Assembly: GCF_000964425.1 (NCBI RefSeq)
Contig: NZ_BANF01000072.1
Location: forward strand, 26,216-90,215
Length of the DNA stretch: 64,000 bases
DNA from: Komagataeibacter intermedius TF2
GTDB taxonomy: Bacteria; Pseudomonadota; Alphaproteobacteria; Acetobacterales; Acetobacteraceae
Direction of reading: 5' to 3'
Shown in pieces: positions 15,470-24,263 of the stretch (positions within the stretch are counted from its first letter, which is position 1; each line of letters starts with the position of its first letter). The notes below the pieces were generated by a model. The model worked only from the letters and a program-made list of their open reading frames with translations. It was not told the DNA's origin and made no database searches. Made by a program: the position numbers and the translations under genes.

Positions 15470-17868
15470 TGGACCGTCCCGCCCCTTCCACGCGCGCGCC
15501 GTCATTGACACGGCTTGCTGCCGTTCTGCGGCAGTTTCCGCGCGGGTTGCTGCTTTCAGCCACCATGCTGGGGGGCATGCTGTGCGCGCTGGGCCCGCGC
15601 GACGCCCATGCCGACGCCCCGCCCGACGGGCCACGACGCAGCATGCCCATCCACGCCCCCAAGAGCCAGCCACAGTCACCCGCCAACTTTTCCGGCACGG
15701 TGTCCAATACCGACCCGATGACATTCCAGGCCGACCATGTGGCCTATGACAGCCGCAACGGCATTGCGACATGGACCGGCAATGTCCAGCTCTGGCAGAA
15801 TGACCAGATCATGCGCGCCGACAAGGTGGTCTATGACCGCAATACCGGGGTTGCGTCCGCCCGGGGCAACGTGGCCATGGTGGAACCGGACGGCACGGTG
15901 CTGTTTACGGAATATGCCGAACTGAGCAACGGCATGCGCGACGGCATCATGACCCGCATGTATGCCCGCATGGAAGATAACGCGCGCATGGCGGCCAATG
16001 GCATGCGGCGCACTGGCGCCAAGGTCAACGACCTGACGCGCGTGGTCTATACGGCGTGCGAAATCTGCGCCCGCCACCCTGAACGCGCGCCATTCTGGCA
16101 GTTGCGCGCGTATGACGCCACGCATGACCTGCAGCACAAGCGGCTGGAATTCCGTGACGCCTTCGTAGATTTTTTCGGGGTGCCGATTTTCTACCTGCCG
16201 GCCTTCTCCATGACCGATCCGTCGGTTCGGCGCCAGAGCGGCTTCCTGACCCCCGGCTTCACGCCGCATGACCGTTATCTGGGCACGTATGTCACCATTC
16301 CCTATTACTGGGTCATTGACCGGCAGTCGGATGTCACGCTGCAGGGGCTGTTTTCCACCCGCACGGGGCCGGAGCTTACGGCAAACTACCGACGTTATTT
16401 CAGCAACGCGCGCCTGAACCTGACCGGTGGCATCGCATATGATACGCATCGCGACATCGATTACACCAATACCTTTGGCCAGAACGTGGAAAGCGCCGAC
16501 AACCACGGCATGCAGGGCTATATCTTCGCCAACGGCCAGGTTTCGATAAACCGGACATGGCGGGCGGGCGCCAACATCCGCTGGGCCAGTTCGCCCAACT
16601 TCATGCGTGACTACCGTGTCAGCGGATACGGGCAGGACACGCTCAATTCCAACATCTACCTTGAAGGGTTCGGAACGGGATCGTATTCGCGCATTGATGC
16701 CGAAGGCTACCAGGGCATGAACCAGGGCATCATCCATAACCAGGACCTGCCATGGGTGCTGCCGCGCTATACCTACAGCTATTTCGGGCAGCCCGATGCG
16801 CTGGGCGGACGGTTCAGCCTCGATACGACCGATTTCTACGTCTATCGCGAAAACGGGACATCGGACCAGCGCGGGCAGCTTTCGCTCAACTGGGACCGGC
16901 CGTTCCACAACTCGCTGGGACAGATCTGGAACCTGACGCTGCATGTTGAATCCGCCATCCATCGCGCGACCGAACTGAACCAGCAGCCCAATTATGCCCG
17001 CACCACCCGCGCACAGGTGGAGGGGCAGGTCCTGCCCACCGTAGGGCTGAAGATGAACTGGCCGTTCCTGCGCAGCTTCAACCACAATACCGGCACCCAG
17101 ATACTTGAACCCATCGTGCAGTTCCTGGCCGCGCCAAACACGGGCAACAGCACCTCGCGCAACATTCCCAACGAAGACAGCCTGTCCTACGAATTCACCG
17201 ATTCCACGCTGTTTGCGCTCAACCGCTATGCCGGCACGGACCGGCTCGACGGTGGCCTGCGCGCCAATGTCGGGCTGCACAACAACTGGACATGGAACGG
17301 CCATCAGATTGACGTGCTGATCGGCGAAAGCTTCCAGGAACATGTCGACCACAACCGCATCCCCTATTCCGGGCTGGGCCATCACCTGTCGGATGTGGTC
17401 ATGGGCACGCATATGGTACCCAACCAGTTCTTTGATTTTGATGGCAAGATGCGTCTTGATCCCTATGGCGGCAAGGTGGACTTCGCCGATGCGCTGGGCA
17501 GCGCGGGCTTCCGCCATTTCCGCGTTACGGGTGGCTATCTGTTTGAACCGGTCACGCCCTATTATTATTATGCCCAGCGCCCGTATGACACGGCGGCGCC
17601 CGATATTTACTACAAGCCGATCAGCGAGCTTACGGTCGGGGCTGCCTCCAACTGGGACAACTGGCATATTGCCGCCTACCTGCGCCGCAGCCTGTCGCGC
17701 AAGGAAAGTGTGGCGGTGGGTGGCGACGCCGGTTACCAGAATGACTGTTTCGGGCTGGATGTCATGTATCTCAAGCAGTACACCACGATTGGTGGCCAAC
17801 AGAGCAATTCAACCGTAATGTTCTCCCTTACGTTCAAAACCATCGGTACATTTGGTATTAATGGCTGA
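15469..17868 (+). CDS. lptD: LPS-assembly outer-membrane protein LptD
   Basis: A 799-residue outer-membrane beta-barrel that inserts LPS into the outer leaflet with the lipoprotein LptE. A signal peptide covers about residues 1-50, ending ALGPRDAHADA. An OstA/LptA-like domain follows (residues 75-190: MTFQADHVAYDSRNGIATWT). The barrel occupies the remainder and has many aromatic strands. Cysteines occur at 197 and 200 (TACEIC) and at 760 (NDCFGLD), positions that fit the disulfides known to be needed for LptD maturation. The start ATG at 15469 overlaps the lptG stop. Confidence 0.94.
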   Translation: MDRPAPSTRAPSLTRLAAVLRQFPRGLLLSATMLGGMLCALGPRDAHADAPPDGPRRSMPIHAPKSQPQSPANFSGTVSNTDPMTFQADHVAYDSRNGIATWTGNVQLWQNDQIMRADKVVYDRNTGVASARGNVAMVEPDGTVLFTEYAELSNGMRDGIMTRMYARMEDNARMAANGMRRTGAKVNDLTRVVYTACEICARHPERAPFWQLRAYDATHDLQHKRLEFRDAFVDFFGVPIFYLPAFSMTDPSVRRQSGFLTPGFTPHDRYLGTYVTIPYYWVIDRQSDVTLQGLFSTRTGPELTANYRRYFSNARLNLTGGIAYDTHRDIDYTNTFGQNVESADNHGMQGYIFANGQVSINRTWRAGANIRWASSPNFMRDYRVSGYGQDTLNSNIYLEGFGTGSYSRIDAEGYQGMNQGIIHNQDLPWVLPRYTYSYFGQPDALGGRFSLDTTDFYVYRENGTSDQRGQLSLNWDRPFHNSLGQIWNLTLHVESAIHRATELNQQPNYARTTRAQVEGQVLPTVGLKMNWPFLRSFNHNTGTQILEPIVQFLAAPNTGNSTSRNIPNEDSLSYEFTDSTLFALNRYAGTDRLDGGLRANVGLHNNWTWNGHQIDVLIGESFQEHVDHNRIPYSGLGHHLSDVVMGTHMVPNQFFDFDGKMRLDPYGGKVDFADALGSAGFRHFRVTGGYLFEPVTPYYYYAQRPYDTAAPDIYYKPISELTVGAASNWDNWHIAAYLRRSLSRKESVAVGGDAGYQNDCFGLDVMYLKQYTTIGGQQSNSTVMFSLTFKTIGTFGING

Positions 17869-17872
17869 CCTG

Positions 17873-19270
17873 ATGCGCGAAAGACTGAGCCGGATGTCCT
17901 TCTTCCCCATGCCCCGTGGCGCTGTTTCCTCCCCCGCACCGAACCACGGCCGCGTGGGACGCACGCTGGCCGTGGCCCTGCTGGCCTGTGCCGCGCTGGT
18001 CGGCCACGAACATGGTGCCGCCGCCAGATCCGCACGCGCCATTGCCCAGCAGGCGCAGGCGGCGGAAGACCAGGATGCGATCATCGCCACCGTCAACGGC
18101 GCCGTGCTGACCAAGCGCGATGTCGATACGCGCGGGCGGCTGTTCGCGCTGTCATCGGGGCTGGATGTCAGCGATGACGTGATGCAGCGGCTGCGACCGC
18201 AGATCGTGCGGCAGCTGATTGATGAAAAACTGCGCATGCAGGAAATGCTCGACCGCCACATCAACGTACCCATCCAGCAGATCGGGGACGCCATTGCCGG
18301 CATCGAACAGCGCAACGGCATGCCGCAGAACGCCCTGCGCAACAAGCTGGCGGAGGACGGTGTCTCGCTGACCACGCTGATTGACCAGATCCGCGTACAG
18401 ATCGGCTGGTCGCAGGTGCTGCGTCAGGAAACGGCCGAGCATGGCCGCATCACCGCATCCGAAATCGAGCAGCGCATGGCCGCGCTGAAGCGCGAGGACG
18501 GCAAGCCGGAATACATGATCAGTGAGATTTTCGTGCCGGTGGACGACCCGCGCCATACGGAAAACGAACTGAAATTTACCGAAACCATCATTCAGGAACT
18601 GCGTGAGGGCGCGCCCTTCCCCATTGTCGCCGCCCAGTTCTCGCAGGGGCAGAGCGCGCTGGACGGCGGCATGATGGGCTGGACACAGGAAGACGGCCTT
18701 GACCCGCAGGTGGTGGACGTGGCGCGCAAGATGCCTGATGGCGCCATTTCAAACCCCATCCGCGTTGCGGGTGGGTACGTGATTGCCACCATTGCCGAAC
18801 GGCGGACGGTCGGCCACCAGATGGCGACGATCCTGAGCATCCGACAGGTCTTCTTCCCCTTCGATGAGCCACTGAACCCCGAAAACCCCACCGACCAGCA
18901 GAAATCGACGCTGGACACCGCCACGGCGTTCGCCAACGAAGTCAAGAACTGTGACCAGATGGAAGCCGAGAACAAGAAACTGGGGGAAAAGCACCCCAGT
19001 GATCCCGGCGAACTCATGATGAACCACCTCAACCCCCAGATGCGCGAGATACTCGAGCCCCTGATGCCGGGCAAGACCAGCAAGCCCCTGGTGTCGATGG
19101 ATGGCATTCTGGTGCTGATGGTCTGCACCAGGGAGGAACGGAACATCGCGATCCAGACCCCCAGCCAGATCGCCGATCACCTGATGAACGAACGCGTGGA
19201 ACAGACATCACGCCAGCTGAACCGCGACCTGCAGCGTCGTGCGATCATCGACATGCGTTCCAAGACCTGA
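17873..19270 (+). CDS. surA: Periplasmic peptidyl-prolyl isomerase/chaperone SurA
   Basis: A SurA-family chaperone of about 465 residues for outer-membrane proteins such as LptD. A signal segment (VGRTLAVALLACAALVGHEHG) precedes the SurA N-terminal domain, which begins at DAIIATVNGAVLTKRDVDTR. One parvulin-type domain follows at YMISEIFVPVDDP... to GGYVIATIAERR; the C-terminal part is more divergent. Candidate starts are ATG 17861 (overlapping the lptD stop), 17873 and 17894. I chose 17873, the first after the lptD stop, but no start has a strong ribosome site. Coupling with lptD fits its role in barrel assembly. Confidence 0.88.
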   Translation: MRERLSRMSFFPMPRGAVSSPAPNHGRVGRTLAVALLACAALVGHEHGAAARSARAIAQQAQAAEDQDAIIATVNGAVLTKRDVDTRGRLFALSSGLDVSDDVMQRLRPQIVRQLIDEKLRMQEMLDRHINVPIQQIGDAIAGIEQRNGMPQNALRNKLAEDGVSLTTLIDQIRVQIGWSQVLRQETAEHGRITASEIEQRMAALKREDGKPEYMISEIFVPVDDPRHTENELKFTETIIQELREGAPFPIVAAQFSQGQSALDGGMMGWTQEDGLDPQVVDVARKMPDGAISNPIRVAGGYVIATIAERRTVGHQMATILSIRQVFFPFDEPLNPENPTDQQKSTLDTATAFANEVKNCDQMEAENKKLGEKHPSDPGELMMNHLNPQMREILEPLMPGKTSKPLVSMDGILVLMVCTREERNIAIQTPSQIADHLMNERVEQTSRQLNRDLQRRAIIDMRSKT

Positions 19271-19276
19271 TCGGTC

Positions 19277-20128
19277 ATGACCATGACCGGACGCCCGTCG
19301 GGGCTGGAACCCCTGCGCGAGACCATTGCGCGCCACGGGCTGGACGCACGCAAGGCGCTGGGCCAGCACTTCCTGCTGGACCCGGGTATTACGGCGCGCA
19401 TCGCGTCGCTGGCAGGTAACCTTGCGGGCCAGCATGTTGTGGAGGTCGGCCCCGGTCCCGGTGGCCTGACCCGCGCGCTGCTGGATACCGATGCCGCCAG
19501 CATCGTGGCGGTAGAAGTGGATACACGGGCGGTTGCCGTCATTACGGAACTGGCCGCCCATGCGCCCGACCGCCTGCGGGTGATCGAAGCCGATGCCATG
19601 CGGTGCGACCTGACCACGCTGTGCCCCGCCCCGCGGCAGGTCATCGCCAACCTGCCCTACAATGTCGGCACGCCCCTGCTGGTGGGGTGGCTGCGGCAGG
19701 CGGCAGAGTGGTCGCGGCTGACGCTCATGTTCCAGCAGGAAGTGGCCGAACGCATCTGCGCTGCCCCCGGTTCGGCCCATTACGGCAGGCTGGGCGTGCT
19801 GGCGCAATGGACGTGCCGTTGCGGGGTGCTCATGCATATTCCCCCCGGCGCGTTTTCCCCGCCGCCCAAGGTGCATTCCGCCGTGGTCGGCCTGATCCCG
19901 CACGCAGACCAGCCCGATGCCGCACTGTTCCGCGCCATGGAACAGGTGACGGCGGCGGCATTCGGGCAGCGGCGCAAGATGCTGCGCGGGGCGCTGAAAT
20001 CCATCGGGGGAGAAGCGTTGCTGGACGAGGCCGGAATTGAAGGCAGCCGCCGGGCCGAGACGCTGGATATTGCCGAATTCGACCGTCTTGCCCGCCTTCA
20101 TGCCCGCAGGGCCGCGACACTGTCCTGA
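19277..20128 (+). CDS. rsmA: 16S rRNA dimethyladenosine transferase
   Basis: A 283-residue KsgA/RsmA enzyme that dimethylates two adjacent adenines near the 3' end of 16S rRNA, using S-adenosylmethionine. GQHFLLD lies near the N-terminus. The SAM-binding loop VVEVGPGPGGLTRALL and the catalytic NLPYNVGTPLL follow. FSPPPKVHSAVV is the usual C-terminal signature. It starts 6 bp after surA, with two possible ATGs (19277 and 19283). In many alphaproteobacteria pdxA lies between surA and rsmA; here it is absent. Its last 31 bp overlap the end of the convergent cfa gene. Confidence 0.94.
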   Translation: MTMTGRPSGLEPLRETIARHGLDARKALGQHFLLDPGITARIASLAGNLAGQHVVEVGPGPGGLTRALLDTDAASIVAVEVDTRAVAVITELAAHAPDRLRVIEADAMRCDLTTLCPAPRQVIANLPYNVGTPLLVGWLRQAAEWSRLTLMFQQEVAERICAAPGSAHYGRLGVLAQWTCRCGVLMHIPPGAFSPPPKVHSAVVGLIPHADQPDAALFRAMEQVTAAAFGQRRKMLRGALKSIGGEALLDEAGIEGSRRAETLDIAEFDRLARLHARRAATLS

Positions 20129-21345
20129 TCAGGCAGGCCCACGGGCTGCGGGGCATACATGTAATCACGCGACAGGGGCACGGCGTTGATGTCACGCACC
20201 AGCTGCAGCTGGAAGTTCAGGTGCCCCTGCACGCGGAAGGCCAGTTCGGACACCACAAGGTAGAATTCGAACATGCGGCAGAACCGTTCATCATACAGCA
20301 ATGCGACCTGCTGGCGTCTGGCCGCGAACCGGCGGCGCCAGTGGGCAATGGTGCGCGCGTAATGCAGGCGCCAGATCTCGCAGTCCGTCAGCCATAGCCC
20401 GGCACGTTCCACTGCGCTGACGGCCTCGCTAACCGCCGGCGAATAGCCGCCGGGGAAGATATAGCGGTCAATCCACGGGTTGGTGACGCCCGGCCCTTCC
20501 CTGCGCCCGATGGAATGCAGCACCATGACCCCATGGGGGTGCAGGGCCGCGCGCATGGTGTCAAAAAACGCCGGATAATGGGCCACGCCCACATGTTCGA
20601 ACATGCCGATGGAAATGATCCGGTCGTACCGCCTGATGACGGCACGGTAATCCAGCAGTTCAAACCGCACGCGCCCGTCCAGCCCCGCCGCGCGCGCGCG
20701 CTGGCGCGCGATATGCAGCTGTTCCACCGACAGCGTGATGCCCGTGACCTGCGCGCCGTAATCACGCGCCAGCGTCAGGGCCATGCCACCCCAACCGCAC
20801 CCGACATCCAGCACGGTCATGCCGGGACGTGACAGGTGCAGCTTGGCGGCCAGATGATGTTTCTTGGCTGCCTGCGCCTGCGCCAGCGTTTCGGTTCCCG
20901 TGGGGAAATAGCCGCAGGAATACTGCATGTCCGCATCAAGGAAGAGACGGTACAGCCTGCTGTCCAGATCATAATGATGCGCCACGTTCCGCCGGGCGCG
21001 CCGCAGGGTGTTATTCTGCAGCCATGTCCGCGCGATATAGCGCAGGGAACCGAAAATCCGCTCCCCCGCCGGGCTGCGCCGCATGATATTGAGCATAAGC
21101 ACATGCATCAGGTCATACAGCGTGCAGTCAACGGGGCGCAGCCTGCCCGCCATATACGCTTCCCCCAGCTTCAGCGCGGGATCAAGCAGCAGGGCGCGCA
21201 CCGTTTCCCCATCCGCGATCCACATGCCCGCACGTGGTCCGGGGCCGCCTACATACGCACGCCTGTCGCCGCCAGGGTAATGGACATCCAGCCGCCCCAG
21301 GGTCACGAAGTGCGCAAAGGCCCGATCCAGCAATACAGATGCCAT
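20098..21345 (-). CDS. cfa: Cyclopropane-fatty-acyl-phospholipid synthase
   Basis: A 415-residue SAM-dependent enzyme that adds a methylene bridge to unsaturated phospholipid acyl chains, usually in stationary phase or acid stress. An N-terminal lipid-binding domain (residues 1-130) precedes the methyltransferase domain, with the SAM loop TVLDVGCGWGGMALTLARDY and the active-site region SIGMFEHVG. The C-terminal QVALLYDERFCRMFEFYLV block is typical. I chose the ATG at 21345 (MASVLLDRAF); a longer reading begins at 21378. The gene ends inside the convergent rsmA. Confidence 0.92.
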   Translation of the reverse strand: MASVLLDRAFAHFVTLGRLDVHYPGGDRRAYVGGPGPRAGMWIADGETVRALLLDPALKLGEAYMAGRLRPVDCTLYDLMHVLMLNIMRRSPAGERIFGSLRYIARTWLQNNTLRRARRNVAHHYDLDSRLYRLFLDADMQYSCGYFPTGTETLAQAQAAKKHHLAAKLHLSRPGMTVLDVGCGWGGMALTLARDYGAQVTGITLSVEQLHIARQRARAAGLDGRVRFELLDYRAVIRRYDRIISIGMFEHVGVAHYPAFFDTMRAALHPHGVMVLHSIGRREGPGVTNPWIDRYIFPGGYSPAVSEAVSAVERAGLWLTDCEIWRLHYARTIAHWRRRFAARRQQVALLYDERFCRMFEFYLVVSELAFRVQGHLNFQLQLVRDINAVPLSRDYMYAPQPVGLPDQDSVAALRA

Positions 21346-21408
21346 CGCCCGCTCCCTTAACGCATGTGCGCCCGGCAAAAAGCCCGATGCATCCGCCCCG
21401 GAAACGGC

Positions 21409-21442
21409 AAAAGCCCGGAAGAGTTTCCTCTTCCGGGCTTTT
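21409..21442. terminator. Bidirectional terminator between cfa and rplI
   Basis: Perfect 15-bp stem (AAAAGCCCGGAAGAG / CTCTTCCGGGCTTTT) with a TTTC loop. A and T runs at both feet allow termination in either direction; it most likely ends the rpsF-rpsR-rplI transcript, whose last stop is 42 bp away. Confidence 0.9.
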
Positions 21443-21483
21443 GTAACCTGCCTGCCACCCCGGAGGGTAACGGATCAGGTCAA

Positions 21484-22074
21484 TCAGACAGCCGGGGTTT
21501 CCTCAACGGCGGTTTCTTCCGAAACCTCGCCTTCGGTTACCACGCCTTCTTCGGCCAGAACCTGCTCGTCGTCCTGATCGACGCCGATTTCCTCACCGCG
21601 TGCCTGACGTTCCGCTTCTTCTTCGGAACGGGCAACGTTTACGGTGACCTGCATGTTCACTTCCGGATGCAGGGCGACGCTGACTTCATACAGGCCAAGC
21701 TGCTTGATCGGCTCGGGCAGGATGACCTGGTTGCGGCTGATGGTCAGGCCGGCCTTGGTCGCGGCTTCCGCGATGTCACGGGTCGTGACGGAGCCATACA
21801 GGCTGCCGCTGTCACCAGCCTGACGGATCAGGATGACGGACAGGCCGTGCATACGCTCGGACAGGCGCTCGGCCTCCTCGCGGTTCTTGAGGTTCTGGGC
21901 CTCAAGCTGTGCACGTTCACGTTCGAAACGCTCGCGGTTGTGTGCGTTGGCGCGGATCGCCTTGCCCTGGGGCAGCAGGAAGTTACGGGCATAGCCCGGC
22001 TTCACCGTGACGATCTCGCCCATCTGGCCCAGCTTCTCGACGCGCTGGAGCAGGATGAGTTCTACTGCGGACAT
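21484..22074 (-). CDS. rplI: 50S ribosomal protein L9
   Basis: A 196-residue L9 that binds 23S rRNA near the L1 stalk. The N-terminal rRNA-binding domain contains [20 protein letters not shown], followed by the long connecting helix and the C-terminal domain. An extra acidic tail of about 45 residues (rich in Glu, after [12 protein letters not shown]) exceeds the roughly 150 residues of most L9 proteins; such tails are common in alphaproteobacteria. It is the last gene of the S6-S18-L9 operon, and a strong terminator follows. Confidence 0.96.
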   Translation of the reverse strand: MSAVELILLQRVEKLGQMGEIVTVKPGYARNFLLPQGKAIRANAHNRERFERERAQLEAQNLKNREEAERLSERMHGLSVILIRQAGDSGSLYGSVTTRDIAEAATKAGLTISRNQVILPEPIKQLGLYEVSVALHPEVNMQVTVNVARSEEEAERQARGEEIGVDQDDEQVLAEEGVVTEGEVSEETAVEETPAV

Positions 22075-22087
22075 GTTTCTGCCTCCC

Positions 22088-22363
22088 TCAGCTTACAATG
22101 TAGGGCAGCAGGGCCAGGAAACGGGCGCGCTTGATGGCCTGGGCCAGTTCACGCTGCTTCTTGGCGGACACTGCCGTGATGCGGCTGGGAACGATCTTGC
22201 CACGCTCGGACAGGAAGCGGCTCAGCAGGCGCACGTCCTTGTAGTCGATCTTCGGCGCGTTGGGGCCGGAGAACGGGCAGGACTTGCGACGACGGTAGAA
22301 CGGGCGACGCGCACCAACCGCAACGCGGCGGGCGGCGGGATTGATCTCGGTTGATTCGGACAT
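22088..22363 (-). CDS. rpsR: 30S ribosomal protein S18
   Basis: A 91-residue S18 that binds the 16S central domain with S6. [17 protein letters not shown] and the [21 protein letters not shown] block define the family. The Cys in the SCPF motif is of the kind found in zinc-containing S18 forms, although only this single Cys is present. It lies 6 bp after rpsF and 13 bp before rplI, as expected for a cotranscribed trio. Confidence 0.96.
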   Translation of the reverse strand: MSESTEINPAARRVAVGARRPFYRRRKSCPFSGPNAPKIDYKDVRLLSRFLSERGKIVPSRITAVSAKKQRELAQAIKRARFLALLPYIVS

Positions 22364-22369
22364 CAGCTC

Positions 22370-22855
22370 TTACTCCGCTTCGGCAGTGGCGGTGGCGTTG
22401 GCGCGCTGCTGTTCTTCACGCTCGTTACGGGCGCGGAACTCTTCGCGGTCATCGAAATTGCGACGCGTGCCACGACCGCTTTCGAAACGGCCAGAGGGCT
22501 TGGGCCCACGGAAGCCACGCTCACGCTCGTCACCCTTGCGCGACAGGATGACGGACGGTGCTTCGTCAATCTCATCCACACGCAGGGTCAGCACGCGCAG
22601 AACGTCTTCGTTCAGGCTGAGCTGACGCTCGATTTCCTTGATGGCACTGGACGCCCCATCAAGACCCAGAAGCATGTAATGCCCCTTGCGGTTCTTCTTG
22701 ATACGGTACGCCAGCGTGCGCAGGCCCCAGTATTCACGCTTCTTGACGGAACCGGATTCCGCTTCAAGCTGGGCTGCGATGCCATCGGCAATGGCTTCGA
22801 CCTGCTGCTGCGACACGTCATTACGTACAATCAGCACGGTTTCATACAACGGCAT
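22370..22855 (-). CDS. rpsF: 30S ribosomal protein S6
   Basis: A 161-residue S6, partner of S18 in the small subunit platform. The ferredoxin-like fold covers residues 1-95 (MPLYETVLIVRNDVSQQQVE; KKNRKGHYMLLGLDG). The tail is rich in Arg and Glu and longer than in enteric S6, which is usual in this class. The ATG at 22855 follows a clear GAAGGGAG ribosome site. It is first in the rpsF-rpsR-rplI operon. A small GGAC-ACG-GTCC hairpin at 22894-22904 lies in its leader. Confidence 0.96.
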   Translation of the reverse strand: MPLYETVLIVRNDVSQQQVEAIADGIAAQLEAESGSVKKREYWGLRTLAYRIKKNRKGHYMLLGLDGASSAIKEIERQLSLNEDVLRVLTLRVDEIDEAPSVILSRKGDERERGFRGPKPSGRFESGRGTRRNFDDREEFRARNEREEQQRANATATAEAE

Positions 22856-23008
22856 TGGAACTCCCTTCGGATCAGTTCAACCCCGGCATGGACGGACACG
22901 GTCCGCCATGTTGCCATGAAGGCACGGGTATAGCCGGGGACGATGCCACGCACCCGGCAGGGAAGAGGCGGTTTGAAACACAAACCTGCCAGACAGACAA
23001 GGAAAAAG

Positions 23009-23563
23009 TCAGTCAACCACCGTTTTTATCGGCTCCAGCCACGTAAAGACCGGTGTGGGGCGGACATCCTGCGGGCGGTCATGACGGAATCCGGTCACGG
23101 CCTTCACCACTTCCAGCGGAACATCCAGCATGCTGCCCGGGCCGCGCGGGTCCACCATTCCGCGCTGCACCGCGGCAAAGGCCCGCTTGTGCAGTTCGGG
23201 CACCGCATCCGGCGCGTTACCTTCTATATCCAGATCCAGGCAGTCATTGTTGCGCCCGTCATGCTGGACGATCCAGATTTCTTCGCCATTTTCATAGCCC
23301 GCCGCCTGGCTGACCGGATCGACCGTCGCGACATCGCACGTGATCAGTTTACCCTCACGGCACAGCGTCTTGCGGTCGTAATTGGAAATCAGGCCACTGT
23401 CGTTATTGGTGCGGATGACAAACCAGCCATTGGGCAGGTCCGCGATGGCGTATGGCGCCTCATCATTCGGGTCCGGCTCTCCTGTATCACGCATGCCAAG
23501 GGCATCCAGCAGCGCGGCACGGTCGACACCATGAAATTTGTAAAAGGACAGATCGAAATCCAT
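23009..23563 (-). CDS. Unrecognised 184-residue protein
   Basis: A soluble, acidic protein of 184 residues that I do not recognise. It begins MDFDLSFYKFHGVDRAALLD, is rich in Asp, Glu and aromatic residues, and has segments such as LPNGWFVIRTNNDSG and GEEIWIVQHDGRNND that look like beta strands. No signal peptide, membrane segment or catalytic motif is evident. The ATG at 23563 follows GGGGGAGC, a strong ribosome site; the longer reading to 23632 has no such site. It appears to be a single gene with its own AT-rich promoter region. Its compact plan resembles small immunity-type proteins, but no toxin lies beside it. Confidence 0.75.
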   Translation of the reverse strand: MDFDLSFYKFHGVDRAALLDALGMRDTGEPDPNDEAPYAIADLPNGWFVIRTNNDSGLISNYDRKTLCREGKLITCDVATVDPVSQAAGYENGEEIWIVQHDGRNNDCLDLDIEGNAPDAVPELHKRAFAAVQRGMVDPRGPGSMLDVPLEVVKAVTGFRHDRPQDVRPTPVFTWLEPIKTVVD

Positions 23564-23620
23564 GCTCCCCCTCCTCTGGGTATGGAAGGGGAAATGGTTA
23601 CAATTTCGTGTTATCACAAT

Positions 23621-23634
23621 TCTTGAAATCAAGA
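23621..23634. promoter_or_regulatory. Palindrome in promoter region of the 184-residue protein gene
   Basis: TCTTGA-AA-TCAAGA, a 6-bp perfect inverted repeat with a 2-bp spacer, within an AT-rich stretch (23575-23660) that stands out from the GC-rich surroundings. It lies about 60 bp upstream of the start at 23563, where an operator or promoter would be expected. A GANTC site (GATTC) overlaps its edge. Function is inferred only. Confidence 0.35.
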
Positions 23635-23660
23635 TTCTGTTTACTAATGCCGATCTTTCT

Positions 23661-24263
23661 TCAGTCCAGACGCAGGCAATCCGGCACGTTCAGCCCCAGC
23701 GCGTCCGGAATGGTCCAGATTTCATGCAGGGTGCGCACCTTGCGAAAACCGGCCCGCTGGTAATTGGGTAATGCACGCGGGTGATCGGCAGAACATGTAT
23801 TGACCCGCAGCACCGCCGGATTCATGGCCCACGCGCGCGCCACCATCTGGTGCAGGAATATCCGTCCGACGCCACGGCCAATCCATGCGGGCAGCAGACC
23901 GAAATAGGCAATGTTGATATCGGGGCCGTAGCGGCTGTCGAGTTCACAAAACCCGGCTGGCGCATCGCCATCATACAGCACATGCACGCCAATGCCCGGA
24001 CTGGACAGAAGGGCGGCCAGATCCGCATCGGGCATGACCCGGCGCAGCCACCAGCAATACTCCCTTCCCACCGCATCATACAGCCCGCGATACCACATGA
24101 CGCCGGGGCGGAAAGTCTGCCGGATGCTGAAACCATGCGGCAGGGCGGGCGGGATGCCGGGGGGCGGACGGTCCATGCACAGGAACGTCACATCCACCCC
24201 GACCCGTGTTCCATCACCGCCCGGCCCGTCCTGGGGGGCGGGGCATGGAACCTCAGTTATCAT
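23661..24263 (-). CDS. GNAT-family N-acetyltransferase
   Basis: A 200-residue acetyl-CoA-dependent acyltransferase. The C-terminal half has the GNAT core: [19 protein letters not shown] carries the acetyl-CoA pyrophosphate loop (motif A), and [22 protein letters not shown] is motif B. Substrate is unknown. I chose the ATG at 24263, which lies within the last codons of rpoD, so translation is coupled to the sigma factor gene. A longer reading to 24347 would run far into rpoD. Its placement directly behind rpoD may simply reflect read-through. Confidence 0.8.
   Translation of the reverse strand: MITEVPCPAPQDGPGGDGTRVGVDVTFLCMDRPPPGIPPALPHGFSIRQTFRPGVMWYRGLYDAVGREYCWWLRRVMPDADLAALLSSPGIGVHVLYDGDAPAGFCELDSRYGPDINIAYFGLLPAWIGRGVGRIFLHQMVARAWAMNPAVLRVNTCSADHPRALPNYQRAGFRKVRTLHEIWTIPDALGLNVPDCLRLD

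Noticed and set aside
15676..17799. 707-codon open frame antisense to lptD
   Set aside because: Caused by third-position GC bias in lptD; no domain is recognisable and lptD itself is clearly coding.
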